Positions 42,321-54,481 of a DNA stretch of 64,000 nt are shown here, one piece after another. The first letter of the stretch is position 1. Each line of letters begins with the position of its first letter. Under the pieces are notes generated by a model. That model did not search any database. It had not been told where the DNA came from and worked only from the letters and a program-made list of their open reading frames with translations. A program made the position numbers and the translations under genes. The stretch is from Didymella arachidicola (taxonomy: Eukaryota; Ascomycota; Dothideomycetes; Pleosporales; Didymellaceae), in contig CM049997.1 in NCBI GenBank assembly GCA_016630955.3, positions 992,001 through 1,056,000 on the forward strand. Direction: 5' to 3'.

Positions 42321-45300
42321 CTACATCGTTTGCCCCTCGAAGTACAGCTTGAACCTAGGCGCGTCTTGAAGACCGCATTGTTGAACAGCTTCATAACATG
42401 ACATGAGGAGCGTTGGGAACTTGGTAGTCCAGTACCTCAGATATCCGTGAGGCAACGGGCCGACCTTAGCTTTCACGTTCTCGTCCATATCCTCGTAGTG
42501 GTTTTTCTTGTTCCTGAGCGCCCGAAGCAGATCCAGAATTCGATCCCCGGTATACTTGCGCTGCTTTCCGAGTGAATCGATGAAAGCTTTGTCAAGCTTC
42601 GCCAGGAAATTCATTCTGTGATCCAAGATCTCCTCGGCCCAGTCCTCCAGAATATTCAAGTGGTTGGAGGGGGGGTCACGCGGCTCACGCTCCCAGTGAT
42701 CGGAACAGTCGCAGAGAAAGTTTAGTCGCTTCTCTGCTGACCAGAAGAATGGGTGATTCATAACCTGTAATGCAGTGGGCCGGTCCTCGGGACGTGTCTT
42801 CAGCATCCACTGAATAAGCCAGTACGGTTCTTCGGAATCATCGCCCAAGCGAAGTCCTTCAAGGTTGGCCTTCTCTTTCTTGATGTTGTACTCACGCATC
42901 TGCATCCAACCTTCCTCGTCGTCGAAGGGATGGGATCCATTTGTGAGTACGTAGTAGAACACGCAACCAAGGGAGAAAATGTCTACAGCTCGCTTCACAC
43001 CCTGAGCGACGGGATCAGTAGACGTAGAGGAGTCACGGGAATAGCCAGTCGAGCTGCCTCTATCCACGTCCCTAGGCTGTGAAATCAACTCGGGGGCCTT
43101 CCATCCAACAGTACCAGCATTGCCAGTAGTGCCGATGAGAGTGCTGACGTTGTCTGGCAAAGTCTTACAAAGACCAAAGTCCGAAATGACCAGACGCGGT
43201 CCCTTGTTCTGAGTGCGCTGCGGGTAGGCTATTAAGATATTTTGAGGCTTGATGTCGCGGTGGATGATCCGCAGACTGTGTAGATGATTGAGGCCATTGG
43301 CGAGTTGATAAAGCGTGCGCGGAACATCTCGGTTGATCTCATTGACAAGGCGTCGCTGAGCGTCAGTAAGATCCTCACCGGGCCTGCCGTCTCTGAACAA
43401 ATCGAACAGGCTGGCCTGGCACATCTCCACAGCGATGTACAAGAAGTTCTCGTCTTTCTCATCATCGAAATAGCGGATGACGTTAGGGTGTAAGTCACTC
43501 TCCTGAAGGAGCTTTACTTCTTGTTCAGCCAGCCCAAAGTACTGGGGTAGCATGCGCTTAATGGCCACATCGCGATCCTAGACAGCTGTTTAGATCGATT
43601 CGTAACAATATGGGGATCGATGTACTCACGTTCCATTTGCCTTCGAAGACGAAAGTGCCACCACTTCCATTGCCGAGAAGTTTGTCTTGGTCAATGGTAA
43701 GCTTTCCGATCCTCTTGATATTTGACACATCCTGCATGTCGTCACCATTCATGGTGACTTCATCGGGATGTAGAGTTGGGGATGGGTCGAGCTTCTTGGC
43801 AGCGTCAACAATTCGGTCGACGTCGTCCTCTTCCTTTTGCTGATTCTTGTTGAGTTTTCGACCACCACGCTTACCCCTGTGCGTCTTCTTCTTTTTAGTG
43901 GGCGTGGCAAGAGCACCATTAGGATCTTGTGCGGTGCTTTCAATAGTGCCATTGGCTGCGGATGTTTTCTCAGCGGGGACAGGTGTGGCGTCGTCTGAGT
44001 CGCCTTCTGCTGGTGACGACTGTTCGATAGTTGTGGTCCTCGAAAGGGAGAGATCCACTTCGTTGTCTGGTATATCAAAGCTCACAACCTTCTTCTCCTT
44101 GGCTTCTGGAGCAGCAGGCGCCTCCTCAGTACCCTCAGGAATGGGTTGGGAAGGGCCAACAGCTTCGGCAACAGGCTCCGCGGCAGGCACCGTTTCCACT
44201 GTCTTCACCTCTGAAATGGCCTCAGGCATGATCTCTGAAATGATTTCAGGGCTTGCCTTCGAACTGGTTTTCAGCAAGGCTTCTTGCTGTTGTTCAGGCT
44301 TGTACTCAGCCTGGTCATCTGGCGTGAACTCAGCCTCAGAGATGGTAGGTGAAGAGAACGCGATTGGAGTCTCCTTGACTTTGGGAGCCTCCGGCGGCTT
44401 GATGAACAGGGCTACAAGCTTGTCAAGCGGAGGAGAATACTTCATAGCCGACACAGTTCCGGCCATGACCAGGAAGGAGATGAGGATAGTGTAGACGGCT
44501 GCCGCTCTTGTCTCGATCATAGTCTCTGTGCGAGGCGGTGGATCAATCGCTGGCCTCTCCATCGGCGATGTTTCTGGTGGCCGAGAGACAGGCTGGCCTT
44601 CTTCGGCATGGTATGCTGTAGGCGCAGCAATCGCGAGATACCTCGATGGCGTCTCCAGCTTCTGGTCCAGTTTGTGTACTCCAACCAAATTTTGCTGATC
44701 GGGTAGCGAGTGAGGACCGTCCCAATCGAGTAGGTCTTTGTACTCGTAGCAGGGGGCGTCCGGTGCACCATCTGTCACCACAGGGTAGCTCTGCTCTGAA
44801 AGGGCATACCAAGCTCCAGTATCGGTGGTGTTCAGCCAAACATGCTTAGCCCTGTCTTCTGATCCTACCTTGCCAGCTGGCTGTGGAAGCAGAATCAGGG
44901 CAGGCTCGGGCGAGTCATCGTTTGTGGGCCTAGCAACGTCGAAGACCCGTGCGACCGGGTATGGTAGGTTTTGTGTGAACACAGGTTTGCCGCGAGACTT
45001 GCCAAGTCGATTATGGTCGAGAGCCATCACCTGTCCGTTGTACCTGCTGTATATGTATTGATTGTCCATGGTAGTGGAGTACTGAATCTGCAGATCGCGG
45101 TCGCGGTTGTTTGGTGCCCATTCTGCGTACTTGATGGTGCAGATGTGTTCGTTGGTCTGCTTGTTGTGGATGCTAATCGTGTACTGCGTCTGTCCGAGGT
45201 TGATGGACCCAGAGCACTCATGCTCGCGGGCATGGAAGTAGTCTCTTCCCTGGGGCGCGCAGCTCTCATCGTCTACCGAGTATGTCCCGCTCGGGCTGAA

Positions 45301-46026
45301 GCTCTTCTTGATCTTGCCAGACGCAGCTTCAACAACGAGCATGAAGGTGGACTTCTCGACGTTGTAGACTACTGGAAGCGCCGGATCTTCGCTCGAGTAG
45401 GGCGCCATGTTGGCTAGTTGCTTGACGGTCAGGCCGAGCCTGTGGAGTGCTGGGTATGGCCCCGGTGTGAGGAAGTATAGGGCTCCGTCCTCTTTGGGCT
45501 CAACGATCCAGACAAACGGCTGGTCCTGAAGCTTGCCGGCGTCTTCGGAGCCATTGCCATTATAGATAGTCTCGAGCATGGGCTGGCCGGTCAGCTCCCA
45601 TATCTCCTGACCGGTGTACCGGTCTCGTGCGTGGATGCGGCCGTCGACGGTCGCCAAGAGAACAAAGTCCTCAACTTCCCAGTCCTGCAGAGAACGCGCA
45701 CTCGGTGCGAGGGCACCTGTGGCTGCGTTGGCGGCAGAGGGGGCTCCGACCGCGGAGACCGCGGGAGCAGAGGAGACATGTGTTGCTAGGGCGCTCTCAT
45801 CCTGGGCGAAGACGGGAGAGTTTGGTCGGTGTCTGGCGACGCGGCCTGCACTCTCCTGTGCGTGGGTGGACTTCCCCTGATTGGGGTGGATAGTGTGTGC
45901 AAGAACACTATGGGGTGGCTGTTGCTGCTGCTGAGCAACTGCTAGGAACGACGGTCCTAGAATGACGATGGCGAGGAGCGTTGTAAGCGTGAGGCCAGCA
46001 CCCGGCGGCCGGCGCGGGCGTGGCAT
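42321..46026 (-). CDS. ire1: Ire1 unfolded-protein-response kinase/endoribonuclease
   Basis: ER transmembrane sensor that starts the unfolded-protein response by splicing the HAC1/hacA mRNA. Two exons (46026-43630, 43577-42321) give 1,217 residues. A signal peptide (LTLTTLLAIVILGPSFLAVA) leads to the luminal propeller domain (VLLATVDGRIHARDRYTGQEIWE is its first strand pair). The transmembrane segment is VYTILISFLVMAGTVSAM near residue 510. A Lys/Glu/Pro-rich linker is followed by the kinase: glycine loop LGNGSGGTFVFEGKWN, catalytic Lys DVAIKRM, HRDIKPQNILI, DFGLCK and GTVGWKAPE. The KEN RNase domain contains RILDLLRALRNKKNHYEDM with the conserved His. The intron falls between the glycine loop and the catalytic Lys. 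Confidence 0.95.
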
Positions 46027-47253
46027 GATGGGCGGCGTCGTCTACGATGCGAGCGGCAATGCCTGGGGCAGGCGGTGGTGATTGTGGTGATGGGGCATCG
46101 AACGGCAGCGATGGCGTGGCAGAAGTCGATGGATGGTTTCGAACCCTTGATATTAATGGCTGGCGGGGAAGCTGAACGTGCGACGCCAGGCCTCTCCTAA
46201 CGCTCCGCTCCGAGAGGCTTGGGGGCGGGCTTAAGCGGGATCCCTGAATACAGGCCCCCGCAGCGCTAGAGGCTGTGTAAGGCTGAGAATATCACAGAGA
46301 CTGCCTTTGAAAATATTGTGGGTGAATGGTAGAGAGCGTATTTGTTGCTTGGACATATACACAGATGAAGGGTGCCGTGGTAAGGGTCCTATGTGTGACA
46401 GCGAGGTGCACGCACTGTGAACCTCCAGCGCCGATCCGGAGGCCGTTCCTCCAGAACTCAAGAGCCCCGGCGCTGGACAGAACTGGCGACTATCCGGATC
46501 GGCCCTGCGTCGCTACAGCTTCTCCTGCATTGGGCTCCATTGACCCAGCTGGCACGTGTGCCACACATTCCTCGTATGGCAATAAGCGGGCTTGGTTGTT
46601 TGCTAGGTAGTCACTTTCACTATTCTAGAGACCTTTATCCATGGTTCTGAGCTGGTAGATCACAAGTTCGTTCATTACAAGATCGATGAACATCAGAGCG
46701 CTCTGATCGGGATCCTACGGATATCGAGTCCTTGCATCGCACCGCAACGGCAAGGAGGTGTCGTGTATCAAACACCGGTCCCGTCATTGCCTGCGGCTGG
46801 TTCGACGTGTTTCGTTGGCTCTCGATCATTGACTCGTTCACGGATATGGGCTCCGATAAACTTTGAGATGATCTCGGTCATACTTCGAGAGTTCCCACAC
46901 AAGTTAACGGTTGCTTGAGCGCTTTTAGCTTGAGTGGTTTTGTCGATAATACGGCTCCTTGCAGTTCTTATGGATTTTGTACCAGACACGTGAAACTTTC
47001 GGGGAGGATGTATCTGCAAGGTCTGAACCGTTGGAAACACAACCTCCCCTTCGCCGAACCACTCGCTTGGCGAAGTCAAACTCAACACGCCCCTAGAATG
47101 GGCTTTGTGCCTGGTCCCGCTCACCGTCCATCTTGCTAGACATCACTCGTGGGAAGTTATCAATGTCTTGGACTGCATGAATTTCGTTTCGTGGTAGACA
47201 CTTCATCGAAGCCATTACGCTGTCATGCTCAAGCCATACATTGCACAGCAAGC
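46027..47253. other. intergenic, no gene recognised
   Basis: About 1.2 kb between the ire1 start and cct2 end. It must hold the ire1 promoter. Open frames of 60-118 codons on both strands show no domains. I checked for tRNA-like folds by eye and found none convincing. Confidence 0.5.
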
Positions 47254-48949
47254 TTACATACGCTCGCGACGGCGAGGAGCTGACCTGATGATGTTGTCAA
47301 CACGCAGGAGCAACTCTGCCGCTTCTGATGCCGAGGAGACGACTGCGCGCTTGAGCTTGTAGCTCTCAACAACACCCAATTCCCTCATATCTGCGATACC
47401 GCCGCTGGGCGACAGCAGGTCGAGTCCTGAGCTGGTGAGACCCGAGTAGACCGCCTTTCGGAGCCGTGTAACGAGGTCGCTGGAGTCGAGACCAGCGTTG
47501 TCAGCCAGGATAGTAGGCAGCTGCTGCAACGCCTTGCCGAACGACTCAACAGCGATTGCCTTCTTGCCCTCCACGTTCTGCGCGGCCTCTGCAACGGCCT
47601 TGGCCATGTTCATCTCCGCACATCCACCACCGAGCGTTGTCCTGGGCTCCTTGACAGTTTGCGACAGAACGGCAAGGGCATCGTGTAACGAGCGCTCAGC
47701 CTCATCGAGAAGCTGCTCGGTAGCACCACGGAGCACAACCGTGCAGGCCCTGCCTGCCTTGACACCAGAGAACCGAATAAGTGTGTCCTCACCAATGATG
47801 ACCTCCTCAATCAAGTCGCACTCGCCAATCTTGACCTGGTCCGGGTGGTCGAAAGTCGATGTGATCTCTCCGCCAGTAACCAGGGCCAACCGCTCTACAC
47901 CGTCAAAGTCTGCGTGCTCGATGGAGCAGATGCCGGCGTCGGCGAAGAGCTGCTCTGGCCAGTTGTAGATCAATTGCCGATTAACGAAGCAGTTGATGCC
48001 GTGTGCCTTGATGCGTTCAACCTTAGCCTTCATCTTTTCGCGCTCTGCCTTCTCCAGCTCAGCCAGCTTGCCAGTGGAGTCAACCTTTACTCGTGCGCCG
48101 AAGATCTTGATTTTGTCTGTGTCCATTGAGGTGTTCGCAACCAGGATCTTAGCATTCTCTATCCTCTTGGGCTGGTTCACACCGAACTTCTTGTCCAGAA
48201 TGAAGCCGTCGTCAAGGTACGAGTCCTTGAGCTTTCCTCCCGCCTTCTTGATGATCTGGATGTGTGTGAGGTCGGTTGAGCCGCCAAGCTTGAGGACAGC
48301 GTCGACGGCGAGCTTGGAGAACTGATCGCGATCCTGGCTGAGAACCTTGGAGCTAAGTGTCGTCCTTGCAATAGCCTCAAGGTCCTGCCTGAAGGCATCC
48401 TGATCCTTGCTGCGGTCGGTCGCAATTTTCTCGAGCGCGGTCAGCGCAGCTTTGCTCGCTATCCTGTAACCCTCAATGATTGTCTGGGGGTGGATCTTCT
48501 GGTCGACAAGCTTTTCGGCTTCGCGGAGGAGCTCTGCGGCGAGCACTGTGACTGAGGTTGTGCCGTCACCGACTTCGTCGTCCTGGACTTTCGAGATGTT
48601 GACTAGAACTTTGGCGGCAGCGTTGTCGAGGGCGATGGCCTTCAAAATGGTAGCGCCGTCGTTTGTAACCAGGATCTCGCCTGTCGAGCTGTGCGGACAT
48701 GTAAGTTTGGCTCTGTCAGATTGTAGATCCAGGTTTCCTTACGCAGACTGGAGGATCTTGTCCATTCCCTTCGGCCCCAGTGTGCTCTTAACCAAGTCGC
48801 CGACGGCGATGGCTCCTACGAATGCGGAGAGACGCGCATTCTCGCCCTTCTCCTCCGTGACATCGTCCGCAAAGATCTGAGTGGGGTTCGACTGAGAGCG
48901 TATAGTTAGCAGTAGTACGGTAGACCAGAGCTTGACAGAGACATACCAT
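47254..48949 (-). CDS. cct2: chaperonin CCT/TRiC subunit beta (Cct2)
   Basis: Subunit of the cytosolic chaperonin that folds actin, tubulin and other proteins. Exons 48949-48947, 48891-48743 and 48688-47254 give 528 residues, the usual CCT2 length. The first coding exon is the ATG alone; exon 2 starts [20 protein letters not shown]. ATPase motifs are [19 protein letters not shown] and [14 protein letters not shown]; later [13 protein letters not shown] and the C-terminal [18 protein letters not shown] are typical of CCT2. Both introns are short (about 55 bp) and canonical. Confidence 0.95.
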
Positions 48950-49211
48950 CTTGCAGGTGGTGGTAAACAAGCAAGGAGGGGTATCTAAGGGATGTGGGGT
49001 TCGAGCTGTGGTGGCCTGCGGACGCGACTTTTTTGAACTTGCCGGGCCCGTGCACGATTTGATTGAAGGCCGGAGGTGCCTTGAGCTCTCAAGGCTCTGG
49101 ATGCGTAACACAACGCATTGCGCCGCGCCGATCACGATAGAACCGATCTCACATACAAGCTGCACCCGCAGTCACTAATAGCTATCCCCACGAGAACGTT
49201 TTGTTGCCGTC

Positions 49212-50900
49212 ATGTCCAAACGACAGGCTTTTGAGCCTCTCGAAGATGTCGTCGATGCGCCATCACCAGCTTCGAAACGAGCGAGAGTGGAACATGTCGA
49301 CATGGACGCGCTGCAGGCAAATGATGCATCCAAGAATGGGCGCTTCATGTCCCCGCGATTGGAGGACCAAGAGAAGGTCGACATTCTGGGCGCAGATGCT
49401 GAAGAGCACGAGGAGCTCGAGGAAGCCGGAGCGCTGGATGGCATTGACGAAGACGAGTCCGCAATGGCTGCGCCGAAGCGGCAAGATGCGCCAGAGGCTG
49501 GATACACCGACCTCTACCTCGACACAATAAAACGCAACGTCCTCGACTTCGACTTTGAAAAGCTATGCTCCGTCACACTGTCGAACATAAACGTATACGC
49601 CTGTCTGGTTTGCGGAAAATACTTCCAGGGCAGAGGGCCAAAGTCACAAGCCTATTTCCATGCGCTCGAGGAAGGGCACCATGTATATGTCAACATGGAG
49701 ACCAAGAAGGTCTACGTACTCCCGGAAGGTTATGAAGTGAAGTCGAAATCGCTGGACGACATCAAATTCGTAGTCGATCCTCGCATGAGCAAGGCAGAAG
49801 TAGCGCGGCTAGACAAGGATGCCAAAGTATCCTGGGACCTTTCCAACAAAGAATACACCCCAGGATACGTGGGCATGAACAACATCAAGGCGAATGACTA
49901 TTTCAACGTCGTCATACAAGCGCTGTCGCATGTCGTACCTCTGAGAAACTACTTTATGCTAGAAGACCTCTCGTCGAGACCTCAGATCGCGCAAAGATAC
50001 AGTACTTTGGTCCGCAAAATCTGGAATCCACGGGCGTTCAAGACACACGTGTCTCCCCACGAGCTGCTGCAGGAGATTGCACTGCGGTCATCCAAGCGCT
50101 TCAACCTAACGGAGCAATCAGACCCGGTTGATTTTCTCTCATGGTTCCTCAACAACCTTCACCAGGCTGTCGGAGGCTCAAAGACCAAGCCCGGGTCGAG
50201 CATTGTCCAGAAGGTCTTCCAGGGAACCCTCAAAATCGAATCACAAGAAATCACAGCCCGTGCCGACGCAGGAGACCGTTTAAGATTCGAAGACGCCGCC
50301 GTCAAATCCACGATCACCAAGTTCATGATTCTGACCCTCGATCTCCCCGCTGCACCGCTATTCCAGGATGCGCTTGAGAAGAACATCATCCCCCAAGTGC
50401 CTCTAACTACGATCTTGAACAAATACAACGGCATCCAGCCCCAGGAGAAGATGAAAGACCGCGTCCGATACCGACTTCTACACCCTCTACCACCGTACCT
50501 GCTGTTCAACATCAAGCGTTTCAGCAAGAATAAATTCGTCTCAGAGCGCAACCCCACCATTGTTACGTTCCCCGTTACGAAGTCGCTCGACATGTCGCCG
50601 TATGTCGAGCCGAACCCCAAGGAATATCCCCCGGGTGAGCCGATCTACTACGACCTCGTAGCCAACATCACGCACGAGGCAGTCAAGAAAAAAGACGATA
50701 GTGTGGAAGGCGAGCAGGAGAGTAAGGTGTGGAGAGTGCAGCTTAAAGACCGCAGTCGCGACAAGTGGTTTGGTGTGCAGGATCTCTTTGTCGAAGAGGA
50801 GAGGGCGGAAACTCTGTTTACCAAGGAGGCGTACCTGATGGTCTGGGAGAGACGCCGGATGAAGCCGGCTGCGAATGGTAGCAGCACAAGCAAAGCTTGA
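49212..50900 (+). CDS. sad1: tri-snRNP protein Sad1/Usp39 (inactive ubiquitin-protease fold)
   Basis: Spliceosomal factor needed to keep the U4/U6.U5 tri-snRNP assembled. Single exon of 562 residues. The acidic N-terminal tail leads to a UBP-type zinc finger (VYACLVCGKYFQGRG, then SQAYFHALEEGHHVYVNM). The USP fold starts YTPGYVGMNNIKANDYFNVV; the catalytic Cys of true proteases is replaced by Asp (N-D-Y), as is normal in Usp39, so it should not cleave ubiquitin. Other landmarks are QSDPVDFLSWFLNNLH and LLFNIKRFSKNKF. It is in good condition and divergent from cct2. Confidence 0.94.
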   Translation: MSKRQAFEPLEDVVDAPSPASKRARVEHVDMDALQANDASKNGRFMSPRLEDQEKVDILGADAEEHEELEEAGALDGIDEDESAMAAPKRQDAPEAGYTDLYLDTIKRNVLDFDFEKLCSVTLSNINVYACLVCGKYFQGRGPKSQAYFHALEEGHHVYVNMETKKVYVLPEGYEVKSKSLDDIKFVVDPRMSKAEVARLDKDAKVSWDLSNKEYTPGYVGMNNIKANDYFNVVIQALSHVVPLRNYFMLEDLSSRPQIAQRYSTLVRKIWNPRAFKTHVSPHELLQEIALRSSKRFNLTEQSDPVDFLSWFLNNLHQAVGGSKTKPGSSIVQKVFQGTLKIESQEITARADAGDRLRFEDAAVKSTITKFMILTLDLPAAPLFQDALEKNIIPQVPLTTILNKYNGIQPQEKMKDRVRYRLLHPLPPYLLFNIKRFSKNKFVSERNPTIVTFPVTKSLDMSPYVEPNPKEYPPGEPIYYDLVANITHEAVKKKDDSVEGEQESKVWRVQLKDRSRDKWFGVQDLFVEEERAETLFTKEAYLMVWERRRMKPAANGSSTSKA

Positions 50901-51168
50901 CGCTCTCGCAAGGCCGTTAGACAAGCTCTAGTTTGGCATGATGGCGATAAGATTAGACGGGGTAACTCTGAGACCTATCATAATGAGATAAACCGCTTCC
51001 TCGTGAGGCACCTTTGCAGAGGCTGGAAGCCTGCAGTGCTAGCGCTGACTGCGCAAATGTCACGGCCCTCTCGAACGTTGAATCACTGTGATGTGTCTCA
51101 GAAGTTTCACATGCAACTCTTCGAACGTCTGTGCAATAGATATTGATATGTGCAACTCGGTCTTTATA

Positions 51169-51335
51169 CAGTACTTTGCAAAACCGCCCTCACCCTTTGT
51201 GCAAGCGATGTCTAGAAGAGACCCTTGTCAGCTCAGGGCTACCCCTGCTACGATCAGCCAATAGCTGCTGCTCACATCCGCTAGCCTTCATTAAGCTGGA
51301 TTGCAGTTACAATCGTCCGTATTTGCAGAAGGCTG
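51169..51335 (+). repeat. NLR-flanking boundary repeat, copy B
   Basis: Starts CAGTACTTTGCAAAACCGCC directly after TA, as copy A does, and stays alignable for about 165 bp (CCAATAGC, GCTAGC, TTTGCA landmarks). It breaks off where GATTTGTCCCCC begins, which I take as the edge of the inserted MULE. It points the same way as copy A, towards a minus-strand NLR fragment at about 54 kb. Confidence 0.65.
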
Positions 51336-53970
51336 GCGTGATTTGTCCCCCCTTTGAGATTTGTCCCCCGCGCTAGTGTTAGTGGATATTAACTGCCCAA
51401 CCAAGCTTAGCGTGTAATCTATCAACTCGACAACAGCGCGACATCTACGCGTTTCCGCGCCACAAAGCCTTCTCTATGCTCCTCTCTGCGTTGTAGTCAG
51501 CTATCTCTAGTTCTATGTGTATAATCATGGCAGCTATTCTAGCACCCTTAGACCTTCTCTATAACTCTTATAAGGAAGCATACGATGCTCTTAAGACGCA
51601 TGGCAGGCAACACGGCTATAGCTTTGTTCTTAAGCGAAGTAAGCCTCACAACTTGGATGTTAAAACATAATACTACTATTGTTGTGACTGATTTTGAACC
51701 TACTAGTTAAGTGCGAAAAAGTTAAGTACAAGCACGCGTGCGGCAGGATATCCCTTCAAGCTGGTCATCTTTAGGATGAAGCACAGCGAGCAATAGAAGC
51801 TAGAGGTTCTGGACAAGCATCACAACCACCTCCGATTGATCAACCCTAGCGCGCACAATGTGTATCGCAAGCGTACAATGGCACAAAAGGAAGTGATTAA
51901 ATTGATGACCTATGCTAGGGCGCGGCTGATGCAGATCCTCGCTGCAATCCAAAGTGAAGATCATGACACACTGGTCACTGCCACCGACATACAAGGCGAG
52001 AGAAAGAAAATTAGGGAGAGACACCTAGACGGAAGGAGTCTAATAGAGGCACTGCTAGACGATCTGTCTACGGCAGACTAGATCTTCGCCGTTAAGAAGG
52101 ACAACAACAATTGCATCTAAAACCTCTTCTTCGCTTATTAGAAGCAGGTCGAGCTGCTGCTGGCGAATCCTCATGTACTATTAATAGACTGCACATATTG
52201 AACTAACAAGCACAAACTTCCTCTGCTACATATACTCAGCTGCACTAACCTGCAGACATTCTTCTCTGCAGGCTTCTGCTTCCTCAGCAACAAAACACAT
52301 GCAGACTACTACTAGGCGATCGCAAACTTCCTCCTTAAGACAGGTGTGCAACAGCCACGTGTTTTTATTAGCGACTAGGAAGAAGCATTATAGATGTTAG
52401 CGCGCGCGCTGCTCCTAGGGGTTCCTTAACTCTTGTGCGTGTGGCACATTAACAAGAACGTTTAGACGAAAGCGCAACAGATCTAGAGAGATGCTAATAG
52501 CACAACAAAAGAAGAGAAGCAGAGGATTGCTAAGCAGAGGGCTTCATTCATGAAACGTTAGACTTAGGTACGGTGAACATAAGCGAAGAGCGCTCTAAAG
52601 CAGCTCTTCTAGCATACTTAGACTAATCGAAACAGCTTGTCTACGCGAAGAGACCGATGGACTTCCAATTTAAATGGAACGATCTGCTTAAAGACTATAG
52701 TTACCAGCCGGAGCTTTGCAGGTATCTGCAAGAGAACTAATACACAACACGCACGGAGTGGGCAGCCGCCTAGACCTCCTATTACCGACACTACAACACA
52801 ATCACAAGTTCACCTGTTAAGGGAATGCATAAGGTCCTAAAGGACTATCTTATAACTTCGACAGGCGACTTGCTTCGTATTATTGCAAGGATCGAACAGA
52901 TAGTCAAGAATTAATACAGCAAGTACGCAAAGGAGATTGCGTCTTCTAAGCATAGAACCAAGTTTCAGCACAAACTCGAGTCTATGCCCTTCCTGCCTCT
53001 TAGAATCCACGATGTCCTTACACCACCCGCTATCGAGCGCATCAGGCAACAAGACTTGCTGCGCCAGAAAGAGCAACAACAGCGTCGTGGTGGGCATCCT
53101 TGTTCGGGCCTCTTCGAGAAAACACACGGTCTCCCATGCTGCTATACGCTGCAAGAAGTGATGGCTGCTAGATCTACTCTACAATTAAACCATCTCTGCA
53201 ATAATCACTAGCGCTATTAACGCGAGCAAGGACCTTTAGTATTCTTATCCCAGAGGCCGTATCAGTCTATTCTGGAGCCACTTACCGCGCAGACAAGAGG
53301 TGCGCCGAGAAGGAACGAAGCATCCACTCGCCAAGACCCCTCAGCTTTCGAACAGCATGTGCCACCTTCTATGCCTCGCTTCCAACCTTATCATCAATCC
53401 TAGGGTTAAACGCTAGCTAAAGCTCTGTAGCAAGTTAATACCTCTGTTACTATTTCAATTCCTAACTTTACCTTAGTTACAGATCCTGTAACCACTTGCA
53501 TATCTGTGTTAATCCTAGCACCTGTTCCTCTGCCTGCTACTTCGCCTTAGTCGTCTCCGCCTGTAGCTGTCGCTGTGTTAGTAACCATGGCCTCGCCCCC
53601 TGTCTAGCAACCTCCAACACTAGAAGAGTTCTTAGCTAACGTTGAAGGTCGGCGGGATCAACCTGTGTTATATAACAGCAATGATATAATGTTAGCTACT
53701 AACTTTCTGGCAGAAACAGGGCAGGATAGGGATCCTACAGAGCTGGTGGAGGCGCGAAACATGGCTCTTGCGAAGCAGGGACTCTTCGCTTCCTGCACGC
53801 CGACTATGGCCTAGAACTATCATTTTAGAGACATAGAGGCTTTCTATACTAAAGAGGTTCGCACAGGTTAATGCTTAAGATGTAAGTGTTGAGCCTGAGG
53901 ATACATCTACACAACGGCCTAAACGTGCTGCAGCAGTGGCGGCTCTAGAAGCCTTAGAAAACCTTAGGTC
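51336..53970 (+). mobile_element. MULE-type DNA transposon relic
   Basis: The interval between the broken boundary repeat B and the TPR relic is filled by a decayed MULE. Two direct copies of GATTTGTCCCCC near 51340-51370 may be its left subterminal sequence. I could not find a matching inverted right end; the right limit is set by the TPR-coding homology. Confidence 0.6.
51519..53410 (+). pseudogene. MULE transposase with many nonsense mutations
   Basis: Reading one frame through about twenty stops gives a recognisable MULE-superfamily transposase: a FAR1-like N-terminus (AYDALKTHGRQHGYSFVLKR), the core with VLLIDCTY and KLPLLHILSCTN, AIANFLLKTGVQQPRVFISD, and LLCVWHINKNV, then a C-terminal region with HGLPCCYTLQEV. 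Almost every stop is TAG or TAA where Gln or Trp is expected (for example GVP-stop-LLCVWH, KNV-stop-TKAQQ). That bias is what C-to-T mutation of repeats produces. No function remains. Confidence 0.82.
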
Positions 53971-53974
53971 GCGA

Positions 53975-54113
53975 AAGAGACAAAGGATGATCCACTCCCA
54001 GCTTCGTCTTGCTCGTCTCCATCACCTCCACCTCTAGCTCCTCAGCCTCCTTCCATCGGCCTTGGTTCCTGCATGTCGACGCCAGGTTGGCCATGCTCGT
54101 CAGCGTGTCAGCT
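53975..54113 (-). pseudogene. isolated TPR fragment of an NLR
   Basis: The minus strand encodes one 42-residue unit nearly identical to NLR1/NLR2 units (DTLTSMANLASTCRNQGRWK, then EAEELEVEVMETSKTKLGVD). No flanking NLR sequence survives on its 5' side. With boundary repeat B about 2.8 kb away on its 3' side it looks like the remains of a third receptor copy, split by the MULE. Confidence 0.85.
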
Positions 54114-54481
54114 TGTAGATGCAAGTTCATCCAGCTAAACGCGGGATGTATTTTAGTAGTGAAACTTGGCTTAACCAACGCGGCGGACTAGCATGGGCTG
54201 TACATCACGTCTCAAGGGCTGCGCCCCTGTCGGCGAAGCAGCTATCGGTAGAAGCGACTATGTGCCGCGCCTTAATGTCGGTCTTGGCTATACAGCATAG
54301 CCATCAACACACTGTACCACAGGTGTATTGCAGTAACCCTAGCACGTGCTTACATCTGCTATCTATCTCAGTAAACCTAGCATGTCCAAACCTAGCACAC
54401 GTAGTAACACCAGATTAGCATTGCGTCGGGATCACATCTCCTATCCGTCTATGCATCGGACAAGTTACTCCCATATCATAA

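Noticed and set aside
49850..49900. Sad1 as a gene that has lost its protease active site
   Set aside because: The missing catalytic Cys is normal for the Usp39/Sad1 family, so it is not a defect of this copy.
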